Notes: generated from the sequence alone by a model not told the origin. DNA of 64,000 bases from Maylandia zebra (GCF_041146795.1 NC_135170.1:21694033-21758032), one strand, 5' to 3'; shown: positions 50,501 through 61,296, counted from the first letter of the stretch. A program made the numbers and translations.

Positions 50501-52211
50501 TAAAAAATGTACATAATATGTATACAAAATGTTTAAGTATAGATTCAAAAGGGGGGTGTTTGCATTTGTAATGATTTCCATCCTGTATGAAGGAAATCCA
50601 TAACATATCCTCCTGAGAACCAGCCAATTAGTTTATGTCCTCTGTAATGGACATTTGTTTTCTGTCTTTATATCTTCAGACTCATTTAAGCTATCCTACT
50701 AAATCCTGATGTGTTAAATAGAGGACATCTTGGGCTTTCCATTGATATCTAATGTGTTTGGGTGACCTCTTTCAGCTCCAAAGAGGAAGGACATCACAAA
50801 AAAATTAAATCCAACAATTAATTTTCCCCTCGGTTCTCAGGAGGATAAATAATAACAGTACCATAGATGTTACTGTGTGTGGAGGGACCTATCCAAGCTT
50901 TCCTTTCAGATTCAGAACAAATTTGTCTCTTTTTTGGTTTATGTTACATGTCCACCTGTGATGATATATTATAATTTTTTAATGGCATGAAAACACATAC
51001 ATGTCAGCACATTGTATAGAAGCCAGCATGTGCCTTAAAATATAAATATTTAAGTGAAAAGTCTTTTCAGTCAGCAGACGCAGCACAGTTTAGGTTTATA
51101 ACTGAAGAAAGCACAAGACTTCTGGAAACAGACTAATAAGATAAAGGTGGAGATAACTGGCCAGAATGCACAGCATTGTGTTTGGTGAAAACCAAACACA
51201 GCATATCAGCACAAACACTCACAGTAAAAACTGTAAAAACTGTTTTATTATCAAAGACCGACATTTATTTAGCTCACATTGTCTGCTCAGAACAAATAGC
51301 ATTTACCTAAATAAACACAAATCCACAAATTGAAAAATTCTACCATTTTATAATCGTTGTTAAATAAAATTACAGAATAAATCGATCAAAAAAAGAAGTT
51401 TCCAAAATTGTCATTTTATAAATCATGAATATTACATCAGCAAATTAGTGTTCATTTAAATATGGTTTCTTTTGCTGTTTTAAAATGTAATAAAATAATT
51501 ATAATCTAATAATTATAATAATAATAATAATAATAATAATAATCAAGCTATTAATATAATTATTGCAACAGCTCTGCACTGAACTCGAGCACAGAAGTGC
51601 AGTAAATCTTGTGCTGCATGCCGGTTTTTCGATTTTTAGAACTTTTAACATCATCGCCCTTCCTTATCTCCTGCACAGGTAAAGACAGCAGCAGTAATAC
51701 TGACCAACAGACGCTGTATGTTAAAGTGATTCATGTCCACCCGCGCTATGTGGAAGGTCGCCCTGAAAACGACCTGGCTGTGATTGAGCTCCGCGACCGC
51801 ATCATCTTTAAAAGACACATGATTGCTGCCTGTCTGCCAGAACGAGACTTTGCTGAGAGCGTTTTGATGGCAGGTGACTACACAACGGTGGTCACTGGCT
51901 GGAAGGAACCACAGCAGGGGTCTGCTTTCCAGGGCTCGCTCACTCTTAACACCCTGGTGTACAACAAGCTTCCCATGTGTCTGGAAACTCACGGAAACTT
52001 GATGACCAACAAGATGGGCTGCACTGCACCTCGTGAGAACGCCGGCTGCACCATGAGCTCCGGCAGCCCCCTGCTCACCCTGTACAGGGACGTGTTCTTC
52101 CTCACTGGTGTGGTGAGTCAGCCAACAGGGGCCGACTGCAGCAAAGGATACATCTTCCAGAAGGTGTCGCGCCACCTCGGCTGGCTGCGGCAAAGAATAG
52201 GTTCACGTTAG
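47437..52211 (+). CDS. proz: Vitamin K-dependent protein Z-like pseudoprotease, eight coding exons
   Basis: Secreted member of the coagulation factor VII/IX/X/protein Z family. Protein Z acts as a cofactor for inhibition of factor Xa on membranes and is not an active enzyme. Coding exons are 47437-47515, 47814-47953, 48073-48097, 48180-48293, 48387-48518, 50039-50154, 50265-50382 and 51679-52211. All junctions are GT-AG and in phase, for 418 codons. Order: signal peptide (1 to about 20), propeptide (to Arg43), shortened Gla domain (44 to about 81), EGF-1 (82-119), EGF-2 (120-163), serine protease-like domain (about 184-418). His57 is Gln229, Asp102 is kept (Asp273), Ser195 is kept (Ser369), Gly193 is Met367, Asp194 is Ser368 and Asp189 is Ala363, so proteolysis is not expected. 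Alternatives are a factor VII-inhibitor-like (f7i) or inactive factor X-like paralogue. Confidence 0.78.
47814..47953 (+). CDS. proz: proz-like exon 2: propeptide and shortened Gla domain
   Basis: 140 bases between cctcAG and ACG|GTGAGC. The propeptide VFLDKEQATSLISRQKR keeps Phe at -16 and Ala at -10, the residues known to be needed for gamma-carboxylase docking, and ends in a basic cleavage site. The mature start NTPSTLEQACMEKVC keeps the Gla disulphide pair but lacks seven codons before the first Cys. CSYEEAR is conserved. Confidence 0.82.
48073..48097 (+). CDS. proz: proz-like exon 3: 25-base aromatic-stack exon
   Basis: Encodes DIFWSVYV plus one base, between ctccAG and GTAAGT. A 25-base exon here is a signature of the vitamin K-dependent factor family, and its FW pair forms the aromatic stack after the Gla domain. 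Confidence 0.85.
48180..48293 (+). CDS. proz: proz-like exon 4: EGF-1
   Basis: Encodes DGDQC through CEK with six Cys, the calcium-binding DGDQ start and the Asp hydroxylation pattern CSDSVGGFDCVC. Acceptor ttcAG, donor GTGAGA, phase 1 at both ends. Confidence 0.88.
48387..48518 (+). CDS. proz: proz-like exon 5: EGF-2
   Basis: Encodes DETLC through VPQ with the second EGF cysteine pattern (CSQFC, CSCARGW). Acceptor atgcAG, donor GTACGT, phase 1 at both ends. Confidence 0.88.
48797..49235 (-). mobile_element. LINE reverse-transcriptase C-terminal fragment in proz-like intron 5
   Basis: The minus-strand frame gives LTHGHKIFVVTERMRF, FLGRVAGFSLRDSKRSS and VEPLPLHIEESL, the same RTE/L1-like LINE region as at 44990-45250. 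It is old and interrupted. Confidence 0.6.
50039..50154 (+). CDS. proz: proz-like exon 6: linker and start of protease-like domain
   Basis: Encodes VEYPCGK (the Cys linking light and heavy chains in relatives) to SECPWQ. At the usual activation site the sequence is SRISTS: the Arg-Ile bond is kept, but the following Val-Gly-Gly is replaced by Ser-Thr-Ser. Acceptor tgtcAG, donor GTAGGA. Confidence 0.85.
50265..50382 (+). CDS. proz: proz-like exon 7: His57 region
   Basis: Encodes AVLVSSES through FQVVV. The catalytic block reads LTTAQC where active relatives have LTAAHC, so the catalytic His is Gln. Acceptor gcAG, donor GTGAGT, phase 1. Confidence 0.87.
51514..51543. repeat. TAA trinucleotide microsatellite
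   Basis: About ten ATA/TAA units in the AT-rich last intron of the protein Z-like gene, directly visible. Confidence 0.85.
51679..52211 (+). CDS. proz: proz-like exon 8: remainder of protease-like domain
   Basis: Encodes GKDSSS to the C terminus QRIGSR and stop TAG. It contains ENDLAVIEL (Asp102 kept) and NAGCTMSSGSP in place of DACQGDSGGP. SQPTGADC replaces SWGEGC, so the substrate pocket residues are lost. Acceptor gcacAG. Confidence 0.88.
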
Positions 52212-52269
52212 GAGCGGTAGTCAGAGAGCACACTGAGGTTATTGATCATGGAATAGGATAATACAGGTT

Positions 52270-52282
52270 AATAAATAATAAA
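52270..52282 (+). terminator. Candidate poly(A) signals of the protein Z-like gene
   Basis: Two AATAAA hexamers (52270 and 52277) about 60 bases after the stop. A further AATAAA lies at 52618. Which one is used cannot be told from sequence. Confidence 0.5.
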
Positions 52283-52782
52283 ACAGGGAAACTGAATATT
52301 TTCCTCCTTCTAACTTAGTCTCTTCTTTATCCTTGTCCTTGTGTATTTAAAAAATTTTAATAACTAACATAACATATATGCTGTCATCTCCGTTCCTCTT
52401 TGGTGTGTCTCGTTTATCCACAAGGTGGCTCTCTGGTTACATAAAGACAGAAGCTTTCATTACATGTATCCTACAACTACAGCAGAAACGGTGAGAGATG
52501 TGTGAATTATTCAGCATGTGTTTTGTGATGTGGACGTACCGTTTTAATAACCTCTGAGCGCTGTACTCGTTGACATGCACCTTATAAGACTATTACTCAT
52601 CACTGTTGTATGAATGTAATAAAGTGTAACACCACACCTACTGTCAGCGTTGTCATTGTGGTTATAAGAGGTTATAATTATTTCAGAACTTTACATATAA
52701 AGCTTGAGATGTGTCATAGTTTGTGGGAGATCATCAAACACAAGAACGTGGGCATTACTATTAATGTCAAATGAATATACAC

Positions 52783-53671
52783 GACTGTGCAAAAGTCTTG
52801 GGCTGATCCCTGTTTCTTTATTATTCTTCAGCACAGTCTGAACTCTCTTAGGCTGTTTCTTCTAATTTCTTTAAGGAGTGTTCAGGAATAGGTCTCCAGG
52901 TTTCTTGAAGAACATTCAAAGCTCTTCTTTGGATGTTTGATTCCTTTTGTTCCTCTATCTGTCAAGAAGATAGCAGTAATGTTGAGGTCCAGGTTCTGTG
53001 GAAGCCAATCCATGACTGATAGTGTTTCAGTGTATGTTTTTTCCATCCAGTTATGCTTTTTACAGCATTGGCAGTGTATTTGGGGTCATTGTCATGTTTA
53101 AAAAGGAAATTGTTCCCAATCAGATACTTTCCAGATGGATGCATGATCGTACTTTTCTGTGTTCATACCGGTAATTCCATCAATTTTGACAAAATCTCCA
53201 ACAAATGCAGTTCCAAACTATGACAAAGTCTCCGATGTTTTACAGATGGCTGTAGATACTCACTGTTCTATCTCTGTCCTGACTTTCTCTGTACAAATTG
53301 ACCAAAAATGTCTAATTTGGATTAATCACACCATAAGACTTGTTGCCACTCATTTACAGTCCAGTTCTCCCCACTTCCCTTTCCTAAGTATCGCTGCTGG
53401 AGAGCCATCCTTGCATTGAGACCAACTGAAGGGCCAGATCCATCTCTCAGGTCCTGTTCATGCTTGGACAACTCCTAGGTCAGTGTTAAGAAACACTCCT
53501 CTGAAAATTATCAGGTACAACAAGTGTACTGAAAATCTGTAAAAAAGCAGCCAATGTCCAAAGAAAAACTTTGGAAGACCTTCAGAAAGCCTGGAGGATT
53601 GTTGCTCTGGCTCCTTGGAAGTAAAATATAAAGAAATGACGGGTGGCTCAAGACTTTTGCCCATTACTCTG
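52783..53671 (-). mobile_element. Degenerate Tc1/mariner, fourth family
   Basis: The left end gactgtgcaaaagtcttggg and the right end ctcaagacttttgcccatta are inverted termini. A minus-strand frame near 53144-52962 reads FLFKHDNDPKYTANAV, the second catalytic Asp motif of Tc1 transposases, then SWIGFHRTW in place of the DWPPQSPDLN block. Stops and shifts make it inactive. It lies about 570 bases after the protein Z-like stop codon. Confidence 0.7.
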
Positions 53672-56600
53672 TAATACATCAACAACAGCAAAGAATCTAA
53701 AATTACGAACTAATACTTAAAATATAATTCTGCCACACCAACCACATTTCCACCACGTTTCATATTGAAGCTCTGTGATGCTGTGCTTTGAACACATCTT
53801 TAAATCGGCATGCTAACACGGTAACAGCATGCTGTTTATCATGTAGAACCAAGACTGACATGTTAATTCAGCATATTAGCATAGTATTTGCTCATTAGCA
53901 CTACCCACTCTGGCTGATGGGGGTATCATTAGTTTTGTGGCCATTTGGTTAGAAGCCAAAGTGTCATCAGGGTCATCGTCTTCATGGTCTGATGAAGAGC
54001 AGGTGTGCAAGTGGCTTCTTGCGGTATGCGAGCTTTCAGCCCAACACCTTTTCTGTTTTTTAAACATTAAAGTTGGCAATACAGAAACGCTCAAAATAAC
54101 AACCACTGCAGCCTGAATTACTTTACTTTGATCAGTGATCAGCACACTATCTCAGAAAACTACTTGACTACATTTATGACGTCAGATCAAGACTTTTAGT
54201 TTCGTTATGAGGGATGATTTACACATTCGCTCGACAACCAAAAGGTCTCTGGATCGAATCCAGCTGGAGATGCAAATCTCTGTTGGGGTTACATCATGAA
54301 GGGGATCTGGTGTAAAAACTCATGTTGACCTAGGAGACAAGAGGAGAGCTGAAAGTATCTCATTCTTATAAAGAGGAATCATTACCTGTCTGTGTTTGTA
54401 GCAGGGGAAAACAAGGCGCACATGTGGTCAGGTTGCTTGTCCATCACAGGCTGACAGACAACCACAGAGCTGTGTGTATGGTTGTCTGTCAGCCTGTGAT
54501 GGACTAGCATTGCTGGCTGGTGGACCACAGCCCGTTCAGAATCAGCTTGCCTTTGGACTTTAGTTAGGAAGCCAAAGTCCCTGGAGAGAAACCAAGCATG
54601 GGAAGGGCACAAAAACATGCATGCTCTGCAAACAACATACAAACAACCAGATTAGCTATTTAATGCACTACTGTGCCATCCTCAGGGTAGAAGCTCCTCG
54701 GGAAGGGAGGAGTGAAGTGCAACATATTATACTGCTAAAACAGCTCCCAGTCCACACACAGAGTCACCATCTTCCACCATCCGCCATCTGCAAATAAATA
54801 AAAAATGCACAAGTCACATTAACTGTATGAAAAACAACCTGACAAGCAAAACCAAAATCAAAAGCTCAGAAAGTAGTGAGATTTCAAGACGTGATCTTCC
54901 CACAAAATAGCAGGATGTTTAGAAAATTAATTTCTCTAAAGTAAAATATTTAATGGGATCGTGAGGCAAAATTAAAAGTATGTTTGAGAACAAGTACAAA
55001 GTCTTGAAGCTGACAGACTTGAGGGAATCAGGGCAGTTATTTTATACGTAAACTAATTTACAGGCATGTTGGTTTGTGTTTAAATATGACGCTCTGTGGT
55101 GTGAGTTAAAGCGTTAAATTTGCAGTTTGCATAATTTACATACCACAGTAGCGGACTATTGACAATCTGACAATCTAAACGTCTAATATACCCCTTTCCC
55201 CCCACTTAGACAATATTAGCTTACCCTCGCTGTCACATACCCCTGTGTTGTCTGGCAACATTTTCCCACAGAGCCTCTCCCTCTACAGTCTTCTCACAGC
55301 CTCCCTGGTGAACAAGGCCAGGCCCATGTCACAGAGGCAGAGAAAAGGAGAGGCAGAAGAATGGCCAAGAGAGAGGGTAGGAGACGCCACATAACAACAA
55401 AAACCTGGCCTGCCACTTTTGATTGGAAGCTTGAAAAGGACAGCTCGGAAAGCTGGGGCCCACGTTGGCTGTTGCTATGGCACTCACCTAGGAGATGGCT
55501 CCTTGCTCCCAAAAATGGCAGCGCTCCTTTTGCTGGGCCATCCAGCGGAGATTCATGTGAGCAGAGCTCCTTCCTTCCTGAGTCTGGTCCCGCTCTCTCG
55601 TTCTGACAGTTCCGTTTATGTGATCGAGCTCACAGAGCCGTTCAAAAACACACACCGAGCAAGGTGTAGGCTAAGGAGTGCAGCTCTCCTCTGAGCTGCA
55701 GAACTGTGAAATGTATCAGTTACATATCAAACAGTCACTGCATCTTACCCCGAGAATAAAACCTCAAATCTGAGCAAATGGGGAGACGAGGACGTGATGG
55801 GAATGCTGAGAGGGAGGAAGATGTTTGAGAAGTAAAGTGCTGAGGTGCAGAAATGGAGAAGGACGCAAAGATGAAGAGCAGCAGATGAAGAGATTTGCGG
55901 TGTTGATACAGAAGAGATGACTGCTATTGTGCTGATGGATTGATGGACTTAAAGTATATTAGATATGAATGAAACATTAACAGGGTTGTTATTACTTAGG
56001 GAAGCTTTTACTCTACACAAATCAAATGTTACTTTTATTGGACAGGTTTGCTGTGCACTGTTATTCAGACTACACTGTGTCAGTGGTGTGTGTTTGCATC
56101 TGGCCAGGGTACTAAATCAGTAACACCCCCAAACCCAAAGAGCATTTGCATGCTGTGACCCCAAATCCTTGCTAGTGTGTGCAAGAACATGCATGTAAGT
56201 ATGCATAACACATGGATGCCTTTTTTGGGGATGGGGGGTCGACATCAAATGACAGACTTTAGGAAGGATTATCTGTCTGTGTGGTGTCTGATCCACACAT
56301 GGGGGGTTAGCATTATGTCTGCACACTGAAAGCAGATTGACTGTGTTAAAATCTGATGGGCTTTGCATGCAATCTGTAAAGGCATCCCTGTGATCTCGTC
56401 CAATAATCCCCCACCCCAAAATCCATGTCCCCAATCTTTTCTCACTTCAGGACTTCACACATATGGAGAACTCTCCAGTCAGATTGGGTGAAAAAAAGGA
56501 AAAGAAAAACAAAAGCTTTCCCCCTCCACCCAACCCCGCCCCTAACCTACCCCTATGCAAACTCATCCGCACGCCAAACACAGTAGCTTCTACTTCATTG

Positions 56601-56907
56601 GGTAATTGTGCAGAAGAGTGGAGGTAACGTGAGACCTCGAGAGGTTACAGCAAGGGCTGAAAGAAGTGTTTGAAAGAGAAAATATGAGACAGGCTGTAGA
56701 CTTTTATATAACTCTGCAGCAGTCTCCCTGATATCAGCTCAGCTGTTTGTGTACAGCCACGCTAGTGCTTCTGTGAGGCTGTTTGTGCTAAATACATCAG
56801 CGTGTTCACAGTGACTATAATGAGGGTATAATGCTTACTATGTTTACCATCATGCTCGCATGCTAACATATGCTGAACAGAAGAAATGCTACAATTATAT
56901 AGTTACT
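53672..56907. other. Non-coding stretch
   Basis: No gene is recognised. It holds the perfect hairpin at 54440-54503 and scattered fragments resembling old repeats. Confidence 0.5.
54440..54503. repeat. Perfect 25-bp inverted repeat with 14-base loop
   Basis: The left arm at 54440-54464 (tccatcacaggctgacagac plus aacca) is an exact reverse complement of 54479-54503. The spacer is cagagctgtgtgta. The right arm resembles part of a common old fish repeat, so the structure may be two opposed repeat fragments. A transcribed hairpin is possible but unsupported. Confidence 0.8.
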
Positions 56908-57411
56908 AGGGGTGCAACAATACTCGTATCGATATTGAACTGTTCGATACAGTGCTTTCGGTTCGGTACGCATATGTATCGAACAATACAAAATTTGTAA
57001 TTTATTTTATCAACTTTCCTTCTGACGATCCTGTCTGTGTTGAGCGCTCAGTGAATCTGCGTTTGACTACTCCGCCTAGGCTGCACTGTCGAGCGCAGAT
57101 CCACTGAGCGCTCAACACAGACAGCATCGTCAGAAGGAAGAGCGCAGGGCAAGCTAGCAAGACAGAAGTTAAGCTCTCCTTGCAACATGGCAAATTGAAC
57201 CTCCCCCACCCTCATTCAGATCTGGCGTTTGGAATTATTTTGGTTTTCATGTGACATATGACCCTGAAGGTAAGCGCGTCATGGACTAAAGTAAAACAGT
57301 ATGTTGGATGTGCCACGCAATGCTCAATTACATGGGTGGGAACTAGTGTGTTAGCGCAGTTAGCTCATAAACGTGTTGGCTGTCTAGCCCCACGCAGGGG
57401 TAGCTCGTTAA
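56908..57411 (+). mobile_element. BED-type hAT transposon, left part
   Basis: It opens ctaggggtgcaacaatactc, a typical left end of a fish hAT group, and has a 120-bp imperfect palindrome at 57018-57137. A plus-strand frame near 57220-57350 reads SGVWNYFGFHVTYDPEGKR, then MD-stop-SKTVCWMCHAMLNYMGGN. This is a BED zinc finger with one in-frame stop. The element is cut by a solo LTR at 57416 and continues at 58738-58948 with matching sequence. It is not functional. Confidence 0.7.
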
Positions 57412-57415
57412 CGGA

Positions 57416-58733
57416 TGTAACACCTGCTTAGTATAGTAGGGTTAAACTTATAGACTAGATTCGAGAGGAGTAAAATAAATTTGAGAGAATTGAGTGTTGA
57501 ACAGCCGGCAGATTTATTACAATGTTACAGTGGTGCAATAATCCAATGTAAACAGCATAGAAAATTAACAGAAGATCAACAGAGAAGAGCGCTCTTTTGA
57601 AAATAACAACAAAATAAAATAAAATAAGTAGTCTCTTTAGACCTGACTCCTGATGAGCAGGATATTGGGAGTTCAATAGTTTCCCAGAGAAACAATCCGT
57701 ATGAAGTAAGCAGTTTTTGCTCTTGCTTATCTGAAATCCTGCGATTCGAAGTAATTCAGACTGTAGCTCTACTCCTGCATCCAGAACAGCTGGCCACACT
57801 GCTTTTGGATTCGCCAAGAGTTTTCACAGGGTCTGGCTCGCCATCCATATCCAGAACCACTTCAGATCCAGGATCACAAAAAACCAGTCTGCACATACAG
57901 TACAGAGCAATAAACAAAATAGTTCTTAACAGTTTTTCTAAATAAAATGAGATCTCATAAAGTTTTCAAAATCAAGTACACTGTCGTTTTAACATTGTTC
58001 TGTCTCTATGAATTCCATTTGTATTGCTTTACAGCATTACAATCAATTGTATTTAAATACCCCTTTTTAAGGCATATGTAATCACATCATGAAATGTTTG
58101 TAACGTAACTAGTTTTAAATAACTTATTTACATGTATTAACCTATAACTGAAATGACAAAGTGCAGAAAAGGCACTGGACAACATTTATGGCTAAAAGAG
58201 AAGTGCATCCTGCATTAGTTTTGCACATTTGTGAAGATGCCCAATCAAATAGACAATAAAATAAAATACGACATTCCATTTCACACATGATTCAAGTACT
58301 CCGACTGGTTTTTAGCTTTTTTTAGACAATACGGAATTCGCACTGTTGCAGTGTTTACCACATGTAAAATTAGCATAAGTTTTCCTGCTAACTTATCATC
58401 TCTAGTAACTCACCGGAATTCCCAAGAAACAAATACACGCTCTGCCTGGTTTTGGTCGAGAGTAAAACACATAAAGGCCTCTGAAAAGTACATAACTTTA
58501 AGTTAGAGACTGTTGAAAATACTTTATAACACTTATTTTATACCAAAAGACTCACTGTGTAGCTTGTTATTTGCTCTCGGTGTCTTGCTCCGTTTTGCCT
58601 AGCTTAATGCAGCAACGTGCTTTTGTTGCATTCACTGAACTACGGAAAATCAAAGTGTGTTCAAGGGGTGTCGGAAATAATAATACCAGGTAAAAACAAG
58701 AAAATACTAGTAACCATGTCTATAGGGGTTACA
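57416..58733 (-). mobile_element. 1.3-kb solo LTR inside the BED-type hAT
   Basis: The ends are tgtaacacc...ggggttaca, flanked by a perfect 4-bp duplication cgga (57412-57415 and 58734-58737). On the minus strand an AATAAA lies near the 57510 end, consistent with an R/U5 there, so the LTR is read right to left. No internal region, primer-binding site or second LTR is visible. It could also be a short non-coding LTR-bounded element. The hAT sequence resumes directly after it. Confidence 0.7.
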
Positions 58734-58737
58734 CGGA

Positions 58738-58948
58738 GATTTGCCGTGTTGTGGCGTTAACGTCATTTCAACGAGATTAACGCTGACAGCACTAGTGGGA
58801 ACACAACCAATATGACTGCACATTTACGCTGACATCATCCTAGTGCAAAGACAAAAACAACAAGCATGCATACTACAAACTTTACCCGAGTCATTTAGAC
58901 AGCCGTTAGCACATGATTCTCCTTATGGGAACCTGATATGTTTAATAT
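58738..58948 (+). mobile_element. BED-type hAT, continuation after the solo LTR
   Basis: Begins gagatttgccgtgttgtgg directly after the target duplication of the 57416-58733 LTR, continuing the hAT interrupted there. It is in turn interrupted by the miniature LTR element at 58949. Confidence 0.5.
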
Positions 58949-59672
58949 TGTGGCGAGCTCAGACAAGGAGGAGACGGAGGTGTTGTTTGGTCTTGCTTCC
59001 CGTGAGCTAGCCAGGGAGCACAGCCGTTTATTGACATCTGCAGAAGAACACTGCTGCTAGCTAACTGCTCAGCGCAACCGCACAGCAACAACAACACACA
59101 GAACGCCCTCTGACCCCGGAAGGACACACCGTCGCAGCGAGAAGGCGTCACCCGTCACTATGGCAACATAAACAAAACATAACTGTACAAACAGAACCCC
59201 GAACAGCCCTGACCCGCTACATAGCCCCCACCTAAGGGGTCAGTCGTCCCCGACGACCCCATTACCCCACACAAAGTCCTGCAAATGTCCAGGTGCCTTC
59301 TTTTGGCGCACCGGCCGGTCACGACCGGCGGGGGAAAAGTCACTCGGGTCAGAACATGGGGTGCCACCATCATCCCACTTCTGACACCAATGTGGCGAGC
59401 TCAGACAACGAGGAGATGGAGGTGTCGTTTGGTCTTGCTTCCCGTAAGCTAGCCAGGGAGCACAGCCGTTTATTGACATCTGCAGAAGAACACTGCCGCT
59501 AGCTAACTGCTCAGCGCGGCAACCGCACAGCAACAACAACAACAACACACAGGGCGCCCTCTGACCCCGGAAGGACACACCGTCGCAGCGAGAGGGCGTC
59601 ACCCGTCACTATGGCAACATAAACAAAACATAACTGTACAAACAGAACCCCGAACAGCCCTGGCCCGCTACA
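58949..59672 (-). mobile_element. Miniature LTR retrotransposon (TRIM-like), copy A
   Basis: Two LTRs (58949-59221 and 59391-59672, each tgtggcgag...cgctaca on the plus strand) enclose only 169 bases. Read on the minus strand, the interior starts TTGGTGTCAGAAGTGGGAT, an 18-base match to the 3' end of vertebrate tRNA-Leu (primer-binding site). It ends in AGGTGGGGGCTA, a polypurine tract. AATAAA lies in the LTR on the same strand. The 4-bp duplication atat flanks the element. No gag or pol is present, so it is non-autonomous. Minus-strand frames with a leucine-rich start are LTR read-through, not proteins. Confidence 0.75.
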
Positions 59673-59793
59673 ATATGCTGCTGAGAATATAGCCCAGAAG
59701 AAGCGTATAGTATAGCTTTTATTTTGGAAAGAGCCATTTCTCTGTAATAAACTCTCTTTTCCAAAGATGAGTGATTCCTCAATCAGATGCAGG
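59673..59793. other. Host flank of copy A, first 50 bases duplicated beside copy B
   Basis: The segment from atatgctgctgagaatatag through gtatagctttta occurs again after copy B at 61297-61346. The remainder (gagccatttctctgtaataa) probably continues the interrupted hAT. Confidence 0.55.
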
Positions 59794-60216
59794 TGTTACC
59801 GCGCCAGATCCGCGGCCCCGAACCGTAGTAAGGAAACCTCTGGCAGTTACTTGAAGGTTCCGTAACTGACTCGTAGCCGGCAACAGCTTACTATACAGGT
59901 CAACTCCGCAAGCAAAAAGATCGAAGGAGGCGTAGGAAACTGCTTCACCGAACTTTATTTCTTCTCTAAGGCACGAACACCGCGTACAGTGGGCTGAAAC
60001 AGTTTACTCACAGCGAGCATCGCCGACACAACTCTGGCTGTCGAGGGAGTTATTATATTCCTTTTATTTATTTTCTTTTCGTCTCTTCTGTAGCTAACCG
60101 TTACTTTTTCCCCTTCTCCGCTCTCTCTCTTCACACACACACCAGGCAGTCCCGCTACACACATCCCGAATACATTTTCCATCAGGTTTCATCCTTAAAG
60201 GGCCATGCCTGTAACA
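59794..60216 (-). mobile_element. Solo LTR, 423 bp
   Basis: The ends are tgttacc...tgtaaca, flanked by a perfect 4-bp duplication cagg (59790-59793 and 60217-60220). On the minus strand an AATAAA is seen near 59955. No internal region is visible. It is unrelated in sequence to the miniature LTRs beside it. Confidence 0.7.
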
Positions 60217-60455
60217 CAGGGCTTGCAAAATCGCTAGCCCGACGTCCCGGGGCTAGCGATTTTTCCAGTCGGGCTACCAAAATCTATCTCTGCCCTGCCC
60301 GTCGGGCTATTGTAGGAAGGAAAAATATATGTCAATGCTTTTGCATTCTTTCGGAAATGTAGCTGGGTAATTATGTCATTGCATCGGTGAGCCACTGTCA
60401 ATATGTGACATATTGAAATCGCGTTTGAATTTGCGCTTGTTTTTTGCTTTCACTT
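60217..60455 (+). mobile_element. hAT 5' end fragment
   Basis: It begins cagggcttgcaaaatcgc, a typical fish hAT terminus, with a nearby inverted pair (aaatcgctagcccgac / ggggctagcgattttt). The rest is truncated at the rearranged LTR array at 60456. Confidence 0.5.
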
Positions 60456-61296
60456 TGCAAATGTCCAGGTGCCTTCTTTTGGCGCACCGGCCGGTCACGA
60501 CCGGCGGGGGAAAAGTCACTCGGGTCAGAACATGGGGTGCCACCATCATCCCACTTCTGACACCAATGTGGCGAGCTCAGACAACGAGGAGACGGAGGTG
60601 TCGTTTGGTCTTGCTTCCCGTGAGCTAGCCAGGGAGCACAGCCGTTTATTGACATCTGCAGAAGAACACTGCCGCTAGCTAACTGCTCAGCGCGGCAACA
60701 GCACAGCAACAACAACAACAACACACAGGGCGCCCTCTGACCCCGGAAGGACACACTGTCGCAGCGAGAGGGCGTCACTCGTCACTATGGCAACATAAAC
60801 AAAACATAACTGTACAAACAGAACCCCGAACAGCCCTGACCCGCTACATAGCCCCCACCTAAGGGGTCAGTCGTCCCCGACGACCCCATTGCCCCACACA
60901 AAGTCCTGCAAATGTCTAGGTGCCTTCTTTTGGCGCACCGGCCGGTCACGACCCGCGGGGGAAAAGTCACTCGGGTCAGAACATGGGGTGCCACCATCAT
61001 CCCACTTCTGACACCAATGTGGCGAGTTCAGACAAGGAGGAGACGGAGGTGTCGTTTGGTCTTGCTTCCCGTGAGCTAGCCAGGGAGCACAGCCGTTTAT
61101 TGACATCTGCAGAACACTGCCGCTAGCTAACTGCTCAGCGCGGCAACAGCACAGCAACAACAACAACAACACACAGAACGCCCTCTGACCCCGGAAGGAC
61201 ACACTGTCGCAGCGAGAGGGCGTCACCCGTCACTATGGCAACATAAACAAAACATAACTGTCCAAACAGAACCCCGAACAGCCCTGACCCGCTACA
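60456..61296 (-). mobile_element. Miniature LTR elements, rearranged copy B (internal-LTR-internal-LTR)
   Basis: Order: partial interior 60456-60566, LTR 60567-60848, full interior 60849-61017, LTR 61018-61296. The partial interior plus first LTR matches the interior plus right LTR of copy A (shared gacaacgag and acagggcgcc variants). The last LTR shares gacaaggag and acagaacgcc with the left LTR of copy A. This looks like recombination between copies. The primer-binding site and polypurine tract are again present. It is followed by the same 50-base flank as copy A. Confidence 0.75.

Noticed and set aside
51651..52193. Minus-strand 180-residue frame
   Set aside because: It is the antisense shadow of the last protein Z-like exon, where GC-rich codons keep the opposite strand open.
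55294..55512. Possible exon with donor ctagGTGAGT near 55490 on the minus strand
   Set aside because: The frame has a stop at the would-be junction and no recognisable domain or partner exon was found.
59240..59602. Secreted-looking 120-residue protein, with near copies at 60398-60778 and 60867-61226
   Set aside because: The frames start in the LTR and read across the primer-binding site into the miniature interior. Similarity among copies comes from repeat identity, not from a conserved gene.
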